Assembly (NCBI RefSeq): GCF_001746415.1
Contig: NZ_MEHJ01000001.1
Coordinates: forward strand, 1,923,001 to 1,987,000
Length of the DNA stretch: 64,000 nt
Reading direction: 5' to 3'
Origin: Streptomyces agglomeratus
GTDB lineage: Bacteria; Actinomycetota; Actinomycetes; Streptomycetales; Streptomycetaceae
Shown here: in pieces, positions 1 through 8,585 of the stretch
Layout: every line of letters starts with the position of its first letter
Numbering within the stretch: position 1 is the stretch's first letter
Notes under the pieces: model-generated
Databases searched by the model: none
What the model saw: only the letters and a program-made list of their open reading frames with translations
What the model was told of the DNA's origin: nothing
Program-made: the position numbers and the translations under genes

Positions 1-1
1 C

Positions 2-55
2 GGGCTGCTCGCCCGGGGGGTTCGGCGCAACGACGGCGGAGGGGACGAGATATGA
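2..55 (+). CDS. 3' end of an unidentified upstream gene (partial)
   Basis: The second reading frame is open from the window edge for 17 codons and closes at a TGA (53-55) that overlaps the cysH ATG (52-54) in the sequence ATATGA. Such a four-base overlap is the usual sign of translational coupling in actinobacterial operons, and small genes often lie between sulfite reductase and cysH in Streptomyces. Only the last residues are visible (ending NDGGGDEI), so no function can be given. It could also be chance open frame, because stops are rare at this GC content. Confidence 0.35.
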   Translation, partial: GLLARGVRRNDGGGDEI

Positions 56-747
56 CCACGGTTCAGGAAGATCTCAAGTCACTGGCGGAACAAGCCGGGC
101 GGGACCTCGAAGAGGCTTCCGCCCTGGACATCCTCAAGTGGGCCGCCGACACCTTCGGTGACCGCTTCTGCGTGACCTCCTCCATGGAGGACGCCGTCGT
201 CGCCCACCTCGCCTCCCGCGCCAAGCCCGGCGTGGACGTCGTGTTCCTCGACACCGGCTACCACTTCCCGGAGACCATCGGGACGCGGGACGCCGTCGAG
301 GCCGTCATGGACGTCAACGTCATCACGCTGCTGCCCTGGCAGTCCGTCGAGGAGCAGGACGCCGAGTACGGGCCGAAGCTGCACGACCGCGACCCCGACC
401 TGTGCTGCGCCCTGCGCAAGGTCAAGCCCCTCGAAGACGGCCTGAAGGGCTACAGCGCCTGGGCGACCGGCCTGCGCCGCGACGAGTCCCCGACCCGGGC
501 GAACACCCCGGTCGTCGGCTGGGACGAGAAGCGGCAGAAGGTCAAGATCTCGCCGATCGCCCGCTGGACGCAGGACGACGTCGAGGCGTACGTCGCCGAG
601 CACGGTGTCCTCACCAACCCGCTGCTGATGGACGGTTACGCGTCCGTGGGCTGCGCGCCCTGCACCCGCAGGGTCGAGGAGGGCGAGGACGCCCGCGCCG
701 GCCGCTGGGCCGGGCGCAACAAGACGGAATGCGGGCTGCACGGCTGA
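52..747 (+). CDS. cysH: Adenylylsulfate/phosphoadenylylsulfate reductase CysH
   Basis: Cytoplasmic enzyme that reduces activated sulfate to sulfite in assimilatory sulfur metabolism. The 231-residue protein has the PP-loop nucleotide fold typical of the family (SSMEDAVV near residue 43) and the C-terminal catalytic motif ECGLHG with Cys227. It also has the paired cysteines Cys118-Cys119 (LCCALRK) and Cys201-x-x-Cys204 (GCAPCT). In this family those pairs bind a [4Fe-4S] cluster and usually mark APS rather than PAPS reductases. The ATG has a good ribosome site (GGAGGGG, 7 bases upstream). The gene heads an operon with cysC, cysD and cysN. Function is secure; the exact substrate, APS or PAPS, is inferred. 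Confidence 0.95.
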   Translation: MTTVQEDLKSLAEQAGRDLEEASALDILKWAADTFGDRFCVTSSMEDAVVAHLASRAKPGVDVVFLDTGYHFPETIGTRDAVEAVMDVNVITLLPWQSVEEQDAEYGPKLHDRDPDLCCALRKVKPLEDGLKGYSAWATGLRRDESPTRANTPVVGWDEKRQKVKISPIARWTQDDVEAYVAEHGVLTNPLLMDGYASVGCAPCTRRVEEGEDARAGRWAGRNKTECGLHG

Positions 748-773
748 TGACGAGCAACGATCAGGAGAAAGAC

Positions 774-1307
774 GTGACTGGGGCCACCATCTGGCTCACG
801 GGTCTGCCGAGCGCCGGCAAGACCACCATCGCCTACGAGCTGGCCGGACGCCTGAAGGCCGAAGGCCGCCGTGTCCAGGTGCTGGACGGCGACGAGATCC
901 GCGAGTTCCTCTCGGCGGGCCTCGGCTTCAGCCGCGAGGACCGGCACACCAACGTCCAGCGGATCGGTTACGTCGCCGAACTGCTCGCCCGCAACGGCGT
1001 GCTGGCCCTGGCACCCGTCATCGCGCCGTACGCCGACAGCCGTGACGCGGTGCGCAAGCGTCACCAGAGCGAGGGAACCGCGTACCTGGAGGTGCACGTC
1101 GCCACGCCGGTGGACGTGTGCTCCGTACGCGATGTGAAGGGCCTGTACGCCAAGCAGGCGGCCGGCGAGATTTCCGGGCTCACCGGGGTCGACGACCCCT
1201 ACGAGGCCCCCGAGTCGCCCGACCTGCGGATCGAGTCGCACCAGCAGACCGTGCAGGAGTCCGCAGCGGCGCTGCACGCGCTGCTCACCGAAAGGGGCCT
1301 GGCCTGA
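774..1307 (+). CDS. cysC: Adenylylsulfate kinase CysC
   Basis: Phosphorylates APS to PAPS with ATP. The 177-residue product begins with the family N-terminus and a Walker A motif GLPSAGKT at residues 10-17, followed by the DGDEIR motif and FSREDRHTN, both characteristic of APS kinases. I chose the GTG at 774 because AGGAG lies 7 bases upstream and the protein then starts just before the conserved TIWLTGLPSAGK. An in-frame ATG at 747, overlapping the cysH stop, would add nine non-conserved residues. The stop overlaps the cysD ATG (ATGA). Its presence beside an APS-reductase-type CysH is curious: PAPS may serve sulfotransferases or be an alternative substrate. Confidence 0.93.
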   Translation: MTGATIWLTGLPSAGKTTIAYELAGRLKAEGRRVQVLDGDEIREFLSAGLGFSREDRHTNVQRIGYVAELLARNGVLALAPVIAPYADSRDAVRKRHQSEGTAYLEVHVATPVDVCSVRDVKGLYAKQAAGEISGLTGVDDPYEAPESPDLRIESHQQTVQESAAALHALLTERGLA

Positions 1308-2245
1308 TGACGACCACCTCCGCAACCGTCGGCGAGGGTACGGACAGCCCGTACGCGCTCAGCCACCTGGACGCCCTGGAGTCCGAGGCCGTCCACATCT
1401 TCCGCGAGGTGGCGGGCGAGTTCGAGCGGCCGGTGATCCTCTTCTCCGGCGGCAAGGACTCGATCGTCATGCTGCACCTGGCGCTCAAGGCGTTCGCGCC
1501 GGCGCCGGTCCCCTTCTCCCTGCTGCACGTCGACACCGGGCACAACTTCCCGGAGGTGCTGGAGTACCGCGACCGCACGGTCGCGGAGCACGGGCTGCGG
1601 CTGCACGTCGCGTCCGTACAGGAGTACATCGACGCCGGGAAGCTGCGCGAGCGGCCCGACGGCACCCGCAACCCGCTCCAGACCGTGCCGCTGACCGAGG
1701 CCATCCAGCAGCACCGCTTCGACGCGGTGTTCGGCGGCGGGCGGCGCGACGAGGAGAAGGCGCGCGCCAAGGAGCGGGTGTTCTCGCTGCGCGACGAGTT
1801 CTCCGCGTGGGACCCGCGCCGCCAGCGCCCCGAGCTGTGGCAGCTCTACAACGGCCGCCACGCGCCGGGCGAGCACGTGCGCGTGTTCCCGCTGTCCAAC
1901 TGGACCGAGCTGGACGTGTGGCAGTACATCGCCCGCGAGAAGATCGAACTGCCCGGCATCTACTACGCCCACGAGCGCGAGGTCTTCGCCCGCAACGGCA
2001 TGTGGCTGACGGCGGGCGAGTGGGGCGGCCCGAAGGAGTCGGAGACGGTCGAGACGCGGCTGATCCGCTACCGCACGGTCGGCGACATGTCGTGCACCGG
2101 CGCCGTCGACTCCGACGCCACGACGCTCGAAGCCGTGATCGCCGAGATCGCCGCCTCCCGGCTCACCGAGCGGGGCGCGACCCGCGCCGACGACAAGATG
2201 TCCGAGGCCGCGATGGAAGACCGCAAGCGCGAGGGGTACTTCTAA
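1307..2245 (+). CDS. cysD: Sulfate adenylyltransferase subunit 2 CysD
   Basis: Small subunit of ATP sulfurylase, which forms APS and pyrophosphate from sulfate and ATP and works with the GTPase CysN. The 312-residue protein has the PP-loop SGGKDS at residues 47-52, the HVDTGHNFPEV segment, the GGGRRDEEKARAKER motif and the family C-terminus MEDRKREGYF. The ATG at 1307 overlaps the cysC stop, which indicates coupled translation. cysN follows after a single base. Length and motifs agree fully with the family, and nothing is missing. Confidence 0.97.
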   Translation: MTTTSATVGEGTDSPYALSHLDALESEAVHIFREVAGEFERPVILFSGGKDSIVMLHLALKAFAPAPVPFSLLHVDTGHNFPEVLEYRDRTVAEHGLRLHVASVQEYIDAGKLRERPDGTRNPLQTVPLTEAIQQHRFDAVFGGGRRDEEKARAKERVFSLRDEFSAWDPRRQRPELWQLYNGRHAPGEHVRVFPLSNWTELDVWQYIAREKIELPGIYYAHEREVFARNGMWLTAGEWGGPKESETVETRLIRYRTVGDMSCTGAVDSDATTLEAVIAEIAASRLTERGATRADDKMSEAAMEDRKREGYF

Positions 2246-2246
2246 C

Positions 2247-3590
2247 ATGACCACCACCACTGGCACCGGGCTGACCGAGCAGTTGTCGGCCACCACCCTG
2301 CTGCGTTTCGCGACGGCCGGCTCCGTCGACGACGGCAAGTCCACCCTGGTCGGGCGGCTGCTGCACGACTCCAAGTCGATCCTCACCGACCAGCTGGAGG
2401 CCGTCGAGGCGGCGTCCCTCAAGCGTGGTCAGGAGGCGCCGGACCTGGCGCTGCTGACGGACGGCCTGCGCGCCGAGCGCGAGCAGGGCATCACCATCGA
2501 CGTCGCGTACCGGTACTTCGCCACCACGCGCCGCCGGTTCATCCTGGCCGACACCCCCGGGCACGTGCAGTACACCCGGAACATGGTGACGGGCGCGTCG
2601 ACGGCCGAGCTGGCCGTCGTGCTGGTCGACGCCCGCAACGGCGTGGTCGAGCAGACCCGCCGCCACGCGGCGGTCGCGGCGCTGCTGCGCGTCCCGCACG
2701 TGGTGCTCGCGGTCAACAAGATGGACCTCGTCGAGTACGCCGAGCCCGTCTTCGCCGCCATCGCCGAGGAGTTCACGGCGTACGCCGCCTCGCTCGGCGT
2801 CCCGGAGATCACCGCGATCCCGATCTCGGCGCTGGCCGGTGACAACGTCGTGGAGCCGTCCGCGAACATGGACTGGTACGGCGGCCCGACGGTGCTGGAG
2901 CACCTGGAGACCGTCCCGGTCAGCCACGACCTGGCGAGCTGCAAGGCCCGTTTCCCGGTGCAGTACGTGATCCGCCCGCAGACCGCCGAGCACCCCGACT
3001 ACCGGGGTTACGCCGGCCAGATCGCGTCCGGGGCGCTGCGTGTGGGCGAGGCCGTGACGGTCCTCCCGTCCGGTCGTACGTCGACGATCAGCGGCATCGA
3101 CGCGCTGGGCGAGGCCGTCGACATCGCGTGGGCGCCGCAGTCCGTGACGGTCACGCTCGCCGACGACCTGGATATCTCGCGCGGTGACCTGATCGCGCCG
3201 AGCGGCTCCGCGCCGCGCACCACCCAGGACGTCGAGGCGACCGTGTGCCACGTAGCGGACCAGCCGCTCACCGTGGGCCAGCGGGTCCTGCTCAAGCACA
3301 CCACCCGTACGGTCAAGGCGATCGTCAAGGAGATCCCGTCGCGGCTGACGCTGGACGACCTGTCCCAGCATCCGGACCCGGGGCAGCTGGTGGCCAACGA
3401 CATCGGGCGGGTGAAGGTGCGTACGGCCGAGCCGCTCGCGCTCGACGCGTACCGCGACTCGCGCCGCACGGGGTCGTTCCTGCTGATCGACCCTGCGGAC
3501 GGTACGACGCTGGCCGCCGGCATGGCGGGCGACTCGTTCGCCGCCGAGGCCGTGAAGACCGTGGCGGACGACGAGGGCTGGGACTTCTGA
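2247..3590 (+). CDS. cysN: Sulfate adenylyltransferase subunit 1 CysN (GTPase)
   Basis: Large GTP-hydrolysing subunit of ATP sulfurylase; GTP hydrolysis drives APS formation by CysD. The 447-residue protein is an EF-Tu-like translation-factor GTPase with G1 GSVDDGKST (residues 25-33), the switch region EREQGITIDVAYRYF, G3 DTPGH, G4 NKMDL and beta-barrel domains behind. The length fits CysN alone, so there is no fused C-terminal APS kinase; kinase activity is supplied by the separate cysC. The start lies one base after the cysD stop. Confidence 0.96.
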   Translation: MTTTTGTGLTEQLSATTLLRFATAGSVDDGKSTLVGRLLHDSKSILTDQLEAVEAASLKRGQEAPDLALLTDGLRAEREQGITIDVAYRYFATTRRRFILADTPGHVQYTRNMVTGASTAELAVVLVDARNGVVEQTRRHAAVAALLRVPHVVLAVNKMDLVEYAEPVFAAIAEEFTAYAASLGVPEITAIPISALAGDNVVEPSANMDWYGGPTVLEHLETVPVSHDLASCKARFPVQYVIRPQTAEHPDYRGYAGQIASGALRVGEAVTVLPSGRTSTISGIDALGEAVDIAWAPQSVTVTLADDLDISRGDLIAPSGSAPRTTQDVEATVCHVADQPLTVGQRVLLKHTTRTVKAIVKEIPSRLTLDDLSQHPDPGQLVANDIGRVKVRTAEPLALDAYRDSRRTGSFLLIDPADGTTLAAGMAGDSFAAEAVKTVADDEGWDF

Positions 3591-3592
3591 CC

Positions 3593-3703
3593 ATGGCCGT
3601 AGACACGATCGACATCTACGCGACGTTCGCGAAAGAGGGCGGCCGCATCGGCAGCGGCACCGTCGGCGCGGGAACGGGCGGCGTGGCGCGATGTGCCCGA
3701 TGA
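3593..3703 (+). CDS. Possible 36-residue protein after cysN
   Basis: An ATG two bases after the cysN stop opens a frame of 36 codons, starting MAVDTIDIYATFAKEG and rich in Gly. The spacing would suit coupled translation, but there is no independent ribosome site and I do not recognise the peptide. It may be a real micro-protein, a decayed gene remnant or chance. The 129 bases that follow, up to the ssuA-like gene, contain an imperfect inverted repeat at about 3771-3811 and no further gene. Confidence 0.35.
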   Translation: MAVDTIDIYATFAKEGGRIGSGTVGAGTGGVARCAR

Positions 3704-3832
3704 CGTACGCGCACCGCTTGCGCGCCCTGCCGCACCACCTTCCGCCGTACCGACGAAGACCTGCCGAACTCCCGGGCACACCCCGCTCCACGCGAGAGGT
3801 GTGACGCCGGGCCATCGAGAGGAACGCCTCCC

Positions 3833-4945
3833 GTGCATGCCCCCCGTACCACCCTTCGCCGCAGCCTCGCCGCTGCCGCCGCCCTGCCGCTGCTGATCGG
3901 CGTGCTGGGCGCCTGCGGCTACGGTTCGACGGCCGAGAAGGACGACAAGGTCGCTCCCGTCGCCAAGGGCGAGAAGGTCGGCGGCCTCGACGAAGTACGC
4001 ATCGGTTACTTCGCGAACGTCACGCACGCCACCGCCCTGGTCGGCCTTCAGAAGGGCCTGTTGCAGAAGGAGCTCGGCGGCACGCAGGTCAAGCCGCAGG
4101 TCTTCAACGCCGGCCCCTCCGAGATCGAGGCCCTGAACGCCGGCGCCATCGACATCGGCTGGATCGGCCCCTCCCCCGCGATCAACGGCTTCACCAAGTC
4201 CAAGGGCCAGAACCTGAGGATCATCTCGGGCTCGGCCTCCGGCGGTGTCTCCCTCGTCGTCAACCCGGAGAAGATCAAGTCCCTGGACGACCTCGCGGGC
4301 AAGCGCATCGCGACCCCGCAGCTCGGCAACACCCAGGACGTGGCGCTGCTGAACTACCTGTCGGAGAAGGGTCTGAAGGTCGACCCGAACACCGGCAAGG
4401 GCGACGTCTCCGTCGTCCGCCAGGACAACAAGGAGATCCCCGCCTCCTTCGAGTCCGGCGCGCTGGACGGCGCCTGGGTCCCGGAGCCCACCGCGTCGAA
4501 GCTGGTCGCGGGCGGCGGCAAGGTGCTGCTCGACGAGAGGAAGCTGTGGAAGGACGGCAAGTTCGTCATCACGAACGTGATCGTCTCCCAGAAGTTCCTC
4601 AAGGAGCACCCGGACGTCGTCGAGGCGGTACTGCGCGGCTCCGTGAAGAGCAATGAGTGGATCAAGGCCAACCCGGACGAGGCGAAGGCCGCGGTCAACG
4701 CGAAGCTCAAGGCGGACTCCGGCAAGGAACTGCCCGCCGAGGTGCTCGACCCCGCGTTCAAGAACGTCGAGACGACCAACGACCCGCTCGCGACGACGCT
4801 GCGGGAAGAGGCCGACCACGCGGTGAAGGCCGGTCTCCTCAAGGACCCGGTGCTCGACGGCATCTACGACCTGAGGCTCCTGAACAAGGTGCTGAAGACC
4901 GAGAAGCAGCCTGCCGTCGGGGACGCCGGACTCGGCACCAAGTAA
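3833..4945 (+). CDS. ssuA: Sulfonate-type ABC transporter substrate-binding lipoprotein
   Basis: Membrane-anchored extracellular receptor of an aliphatic sulfonate/taurine/sulfate-ester type importer. The 370-residue precursor has a positively charged N-terminus, a hydrophobic stretch and a lipobox LGAC with the lipidated Cys28. It then shows the SsuA/THI5-like fold signature: IRIGYF-type strand, NAGPSEIEALNAGAIDIGWIGPSPAING, then DLAGKRIATPQLGNTQD. The GTG start has AGAGG 10 bases upstream. It is followed by the ATPase and permease genes and sits inside the cys operon, so a sulfur-containing ligand is the best inference. The exact substrate cannot be read from the sequence. Confidence 0.88.
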   Translation: MHAPRTTLRRSLAAAAALPLLIGVLGACGYGSTAEKDDKVAPVAKGEKVGGLDEVRIGYFANVTHATALVGLQKGLLQKELGGTQVKPQVFNAGPSEIEALNAGAIDIGWIGPSPAINGFTKSKGQNLRIISGSASGGVSLVVNPEKIKSLDDLAGKRIATPQLGNTQDVALLNYLSEKGLKVDPNTGKGDVSVVRQDNKEIPASFESGALDGAWVPEPTASKLVAGGGKVLLDERKLWKDGKFVITNVIVSQKFLKEHPDVVEAVLRGSVKSNEWIKANPDEAKAAVNAKLKADSGKELPAEVLDPAFKNVETTNDPLATTLREEADHAVKAGLLKDPVLDGIYDLRLLNKVLKTEKQPAVGDAGLGTK

Positions 4946-5001
4946 CCCGGCACCAAGCAACCGCCCTTCCCGCAACGGAACGCCCTCAGGAGGTGAGGCT
5001 C

Positions 5002-5799
5002 ATGGCCACCACACTCGACGTCAAGCAGGCCGCCGCGCCCGTAGAAACGGTGCCGTACGCCGCACGGATCGACCACGTGTCGAAGTCGTTCGGCCGGCCC
5101 GGCGCGCAGCAGCTCGTACTGGACGACATCAGCATCGATGTGGCACCGGGTGAGTTCGTGACCCTGCTGGGGGCTTCCGGCTGCGGCAAGTCGACGCTGC
5201 TCAACCTGGTCGCCGGGCTCGACCGGCCGTCCGCGGGCGCGATCGACGTGCCCGGCGGGCGGCCCGCCCTGATGTTCCAGGAGCACGCCCTGTTCCCCTG
5301 GCTGACCGCCGGCAAGAACATCGAACTCGCCCTCAAGATGCGGGGCATGCCCAAGGCCGACCGTCACGACGAGGCTGAGCGGCTGCTCCAGCTCGTACGG
5401 CTGAACGGGGCGTACGGGAAGCGGGTGCACGAGCTGTCGGGCGGTATGCGCCAGCGCGTCGCCCTGGCGCGTGCGCTCGCGCAGGACAGCAACCTGCTGC
5501 TGATGGACGAGCCGTTCGCGGCCCTGGACGCCATCACCCGCGACGTACTGCACGAGGAACTGACCCGGATCTGGTCCGAGACCAGCGTCTCGGTCCTCTT
5601 CGTCACCCACAACGTCCGCGAGGCCGTCCGCCTCGCCGAGCGCGTGGTGCTGCTGTCGTCCCGTCCGGGACGCATCGCGCGCGAGTGGAAGGTCGGCATC
5701 CCGCAGCCGCGCCGGATCGAGGATTCCGCGGTCGCCGACCTGTCCGTAGAGATCACTGAACAGCTGCGGGGGGAGATCCGCCGACATGGCCAGCACTGA
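5002..5799 (+). CDS. ssuB: Sulfonate-type ABC transporter ATP-binding protein
   Basis: ATPase that powers the sulfonate-type importer from the cytoplasmic face. The 265-residue protein shows Walker A GASGCGKS (residues 57-64), Q-loop MFQEHALFPW, signature LSGGMRQRVALARAL, Walker B LLLMDEPFAALD and the switch His in FVTHN. The ATG has a very strong ribosome site, AGGAGGTGA. It overlaps the permease gene by 14 bases. It belongs to the SsuB/TauB/NrtD group by length and motif pattern. Confidence 0.92.
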   Translation: MATTLDVKQAAAPVETVPYAARIDHVSKSFGRPGAQQLVLDDISIDVAPGEFVTLLGASGCGKSTLLNLVAGLDRPSAGAIDVPGGRPALMFQEHALFPWLTAGKNIELALKMRGMPKADRHDEAERLLQLVRLNGAYGKRVHELSGGMRQRVALARALAQDSNLLLMDEPFAALDAITRDVLHEELTRIWSETSVSVLFVTHNVREAVRLAERVVLLSSRPGRIAREWKVGIPQPRRIEDSAVADLSVEITEQLRGEIRRHGQH

Positions 5800-6670
5800 T
5801 ACCAGCCCGAAGAACGACCTCGCCGGTCTCGAAGCCGGCCTGGACGCACTGGAGACCACGCACTCCGCCGAACGGGTCGGCCTCGGCCGGGTCCTGCTGT
5901 CCAAGGTGGTGCCGCCGCTGGTGGCCATCGCCCTGGTCCTCACGCTGTGGCAGCTCGCCGCGGCGTCGGACCTCAAGCCGGACTACGTCCTGCCCGGCCC
6001 GGTCGACGTGTGGAACTCCATCGAGCAGATGTGGCTCGAAGGCACGCTGCTCGGCTACATCTGGACGAGCGTCTCGCGCGGCGCCCTCGGCTTCGCCGTA
6101 TCGGTGGCCATCGGCACGCCGCTGGGCCTGCTGGTGGCACGGGTGAAGGTCGTGCGGGCGGCGATCGGGCCGATCCTGTCCGGCCTCCAGTCGCTGCCCT
6201 CCGTGGCCTGGGTGCCCGCCGCCATCATCTGGTTCGGGCTGACCGACGCGACGATCTACGCGGTGGTGCTGCTCGGCGCCGTACCGTCGATCGCGAACGG
6301 CCTCGTCGCCGGCGTGGACCAGATCCCGCCGCTGTACCTGCGGGCCGGCCGCACCATCGGGGCCACCGGGATCAACGGCATCCGGCACGTCCTGCTGCCC
6401 GCGGCGCTGCCGGGCTACCTGGCGGGGCTCAAGCAGGGGTGGGCGTTCTCGTGGCGCTCGCTGATGGCCGCCGAACTGATCGCCAACTCGCCGGACCTCG
6501 GCACGGGTCTGGGACAGCTGATGGAGAACTTCCGCACCTACAGCGACATGTCGGGTGTGCTGGCCACCATCATCCTGATCCTGGTCGTCGGTATCGGCAT
6601 CGACCTGCTGTTCTTCTCCCCGCTGGAGCGCCGCGTGCTGCGCAGCCGTGGCCTGCTGACCAAGGGCTGA
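5786..6670 (+). CDS. ssuC: Sulfonate-type ABC transporter permease
   Basis: Inner-membrane channel subunit of the importer. The 294-residue protein has about six hydrophobic helices, beginning near residue 36 after a charged N-terminal tail, and the binding-protein-dependent permease (EAA-type) loop in the segment GRTIGATGINGIRHVLLPAALPGYLAG. The tail of about 35 residues before the first helix is long but common in actinobacterial members. The start overlaps the ssuB 3' end, so the two are probably co-translated. Confidence 0.92.
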   Translation: MASTDTSPKNDLAGLEAGLDALETTHSAERVGLGRVLLSKVVPPLVAIALVLTLWQLAAASDLKPDYVLPGPVDVWNSIEQMWLEGTLLGYIWTSVSRGALGFAVSVAIGTPLGLLVARVKVVRAAIGPILSGLQSLPSVAWVPAAIIWFGLTDATIYAVVLLGAVPSIANGLVAGVDQIPPLYLRAGRTIGATGINGIRHVLLPAALPGYLAGLKQGWAFSWRSLMAAELIANSPDLGTGLGQLMENFRTYSDMSGVLATIILILVVGIGIDLLFFSPLERRVLRSRGLLTKG

Positions 6671-6675
6671 TCACC

Positions 6676-7437
6676 ATGTTCCGTCGTCCGGTCCTCCTCG
6701 TCATAGCCCACGGCAGCCGCGATCCGCGGCACGCCGCGACCGTGCACGCGCTGGTGGCGCGCGTACGGGCGCGGCGGCCGGGGCTGCGCGTGGAGACGGG
6801 CTTCCTGGACTTCAACGCCCCGGCGGTGCCGCAGGTGCTGGAGCGGCTGGCCGGGGAGGGCGTACAGGACGTGGTGGCCCTCCCGCTGCTGCTGACCCGC
6901 GCGTTCCACGCGAAGGCCGACATCCCCGCCGTACTCCACGAGGCGTCGGCGCGGCTGCCGAGGCTGCGGGTCCACCAGGCGGAGGTGCTCGGCCCGTCGC
7001 CGCTGCTGCTCACCGCGCTGGAGCGGCGGCTGTACGAAGCCGGGCTGACGCCCGGTGACAAGAGCTCGACCGGGGTCGTACTGGCCTCGGCGGGCTCCTC
7101 GGACCCGGAGGCGATCGCAGTGATCGCTGAAATCGCGCGGGAGCTGCGGCACACCGGTTGGTGCGCCGTGCGGCCTGCGTTCGCCTCCGCATCTCTGCCG
7201 CGTACGCAGGACGCGGTCCGGGACGTGCGGCGTGTCGGCGGAGTACGGCGGGTCGCCGTGGCCCCGTACGTCATAGCCCCCGGCTTCCTGCCGGACCGGA
7301 TCGCGCGCGGGGCGCGGGAGTCGGGCGCGGAGGTACTGGGCGAGGTCCTGGGCGCGTCCCCGGAACTGGCCGAACTCCTCCTCGCCCGCTACGACGAGGC
7401 GCGGGTTCCGGTGCGGCTGGCGGCGGTCAGCGCGTAG
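6676..7437 (+). CDS. Sirohydrochlorin chelatase family protein (CbiX-type)
   Basis: Predicted to insert a metal (iron, giving sirohaem, or cobalt) into sirohydrochlorin. The 253-residue protein contains two tandem CbiX-like halves: the first with AHGSRDPRH (residues 11-19) and LLLTRAFHAKADIP, the second with VVLASAGSSDPEA and APYVIAPGFLPDR. The His residues in the first half are the expected metal site. It is the last gene of the sulfur operon, five bases after the permease. Sirohaem is the cofactor of sulfite reductase, so SirB-like ferrochelatase activity is the likely role. A cobalt role cannot be excluded. Confidence 0.85.
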   Translation: MFRRPVLLVIAHGSRDPRHAATVHALVARVRARRPGLRVETGFLDFNAPAVPQVLERLAGEGVQDVVALPLLLTRAFHAKADIPAVLHEASARLPRLRVHQAEVLGPSPLLLTALERRLYEAGLTPGDKSSTGVVLASAGSSDPEAIAVIAEIARELRHTGWCAVRPAFASASLPRTQDAVRDVRRVGGVRRVAVAPYVIAPGFLPDRIARGARESGAEVLGEVLGASPELAELLLARYDEARVPVRLAAVSA

Positions 7438-7463
7438 GCGCCTGCCCGGCGTTCCACTCGGCC

Positions 7464-7493
7464 CCTTCCCGCACCGGTGTCACGGCGGGAAGG
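7464..7493. terminator. Hairpin between the convergent sulfur operon and PanE-like gene
   Basis: Perfect 9-base inverted repeat CCTTCCCGC / GCGGGAAGG with a 12-base loop, in the 84-base gap between two convergent genes. No T-run follows on either strand, as is common for Streptomyces terminators. Its placement suggests a bidirectional terminator. Confidence 0.6.
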
Positions 7494-7521
7494 ACGCGCG
7501 AAGAGGCGTACGGGGAAAGGT

Positions 7522-8526
7522 TCAGCGCGCGTCGACCATGGCCGCCAGTTCGGCGACCGGCAGCGAGCCCGCCGGCCTGCGCTCCCGTGCGAACGTGTTC
7601 GCGACGCGCTGCAAGGCGTCGTTCACGGGAGTGGGGACGCCATGCAGCCGGCCCAGCAGAGCGATCTCCCCGTTCAGATAGTCCGCTTCGATCGTGCCCG
7701 TCCCCCGGCTGAGGCTCTGCCAGGACGATCCGCCCCCGCGCTCCGCCCCGTCGAGGGGTGCGAGGGTGATCCGGCCGTCGCGGGCCGCCGCCTGTTCCGC
7801 CGGGGACGCCGCCTCGATGCCCGCCGCGGTCAGCGCCGCACGCCCCTCCGCGAGGGCGCGCCCGAGGAGCGACTTCGCCTCGTCGCCGTCGATGACTCCC
7901 GAGACCGCCTCGATGGCGTTGGCCAGGTTGCTGAGCAGTTTGGCGTACTTCCACCGCATCACGTCCGGCGCCACCGGAGCCAGGAACCGTGACTTCTCCA
8001 GGTCGGCGGCGATGGCCCGGGCCGTGTCGTCGGCGCCCGACGGGTACTGGCCGACGTGCAGCATCCCGGACACGGGTGTGGCGGCGGCGGACACGGCGCC
8101 CGGCTCCGTGTGGGTCGCGGGCAGCCAGACGCACATGGCGTAGACGCGCCGGAAGCGGCGCAGCGCGAGGCGTTCGCTCTCGACACCGTTCTGCGCGCAG
8201 ACCAGTGGCAGCAGCTCTCCCGCCGTACCGCCTCCGGCGACCGGCCGGGCGCTCCACAGGTCGAGGGCCGCCGTGCTGTCCTGGGTCTTGACGGAGAGGA
8301 TCAGTACGTCGTCGGGGCGCAGCGGCCCGTCGAGCTCGTCCGGGCTCTGGATCACGGGCAGTTGATGCGTACGGGTGCCCTCGGGCGTCGTGAGGCGAAG
8401 CCCCCCGGTGCGCAGGGCGTCGTGGTGCGCACCGCGTGCGACGAGTACGACTTCGTGGCCGCCTTCGGCCAGCCGTCCCCCGATGGTGCCGCCGACCGCC
8501 CCTGCCCCGATGATGATGTAGCGCAT
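7522..8526 (-). CDS. 2-dehydropantoate 2-reductase family oxidoreductase (ApbA/PanE-like)
   Basis: NAD(P)H-dependent reductase of the ketopantoate reductase superfamily. The 334-residue protein starts with a Rossmann motif GAGAVGG (residues 7-13). An ApbA C-terminal helical domain follows, including the segment KYAKLLSNLANAIEAVSG, whose Lys and Asn positions fit the PanE active site. It stands alone between a convergent operon and a divergent aldo/keto reductase, with no pantothenate genes nearby. It could be the true PanE or one of several family members acting on other 2-oxo acids. Confidence 0.8.
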   Translation of the reverse strand: MRYIIIGAGAVGGTIGGRLAEGGHEVVLVARGAHHDALRTGGLRLTTPEGTRTHQLPVIQSPDELDGPLRPDDVLILSVKTQDSTAALDLWSARPVAGGGTAGELLPLVCAQNGVESERLALRRFRRVYAMCVWLPATHTEPGAVSAAATPVSGMLHVGQYPSGADDTARAIAADLEKSRFLAPVAPDVMRWKYAKLLSNLANAIEAVSGVIDGDEAKSLLGRALAEGRAALTAAGIEAASPAEQAAARDGRITLAPLDGAERGGGSSWQSLSRGTGTIEADYLNGEIALLGRLHGVPTPVNDALQRVANTFARERRPAGSLPVAELAAMVDAR

Positions 8527-8585
8527 GGTCGTGAGCCTGTCATACCCCGGTGCGGTGTGCAGTGGGCACGGAGTAGCGTCCGTAC

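Noticed and set aside
1199..3815. Long open frames on the strand opposite cysD/cysN (for example 1199-2422 and 2163-3815)
   Set aside because: High-GC DNA leaves antisense frames open; these products are Arg/Val/Leu-rich with no motifs, while the plus strand carries complete CysD and CysN.
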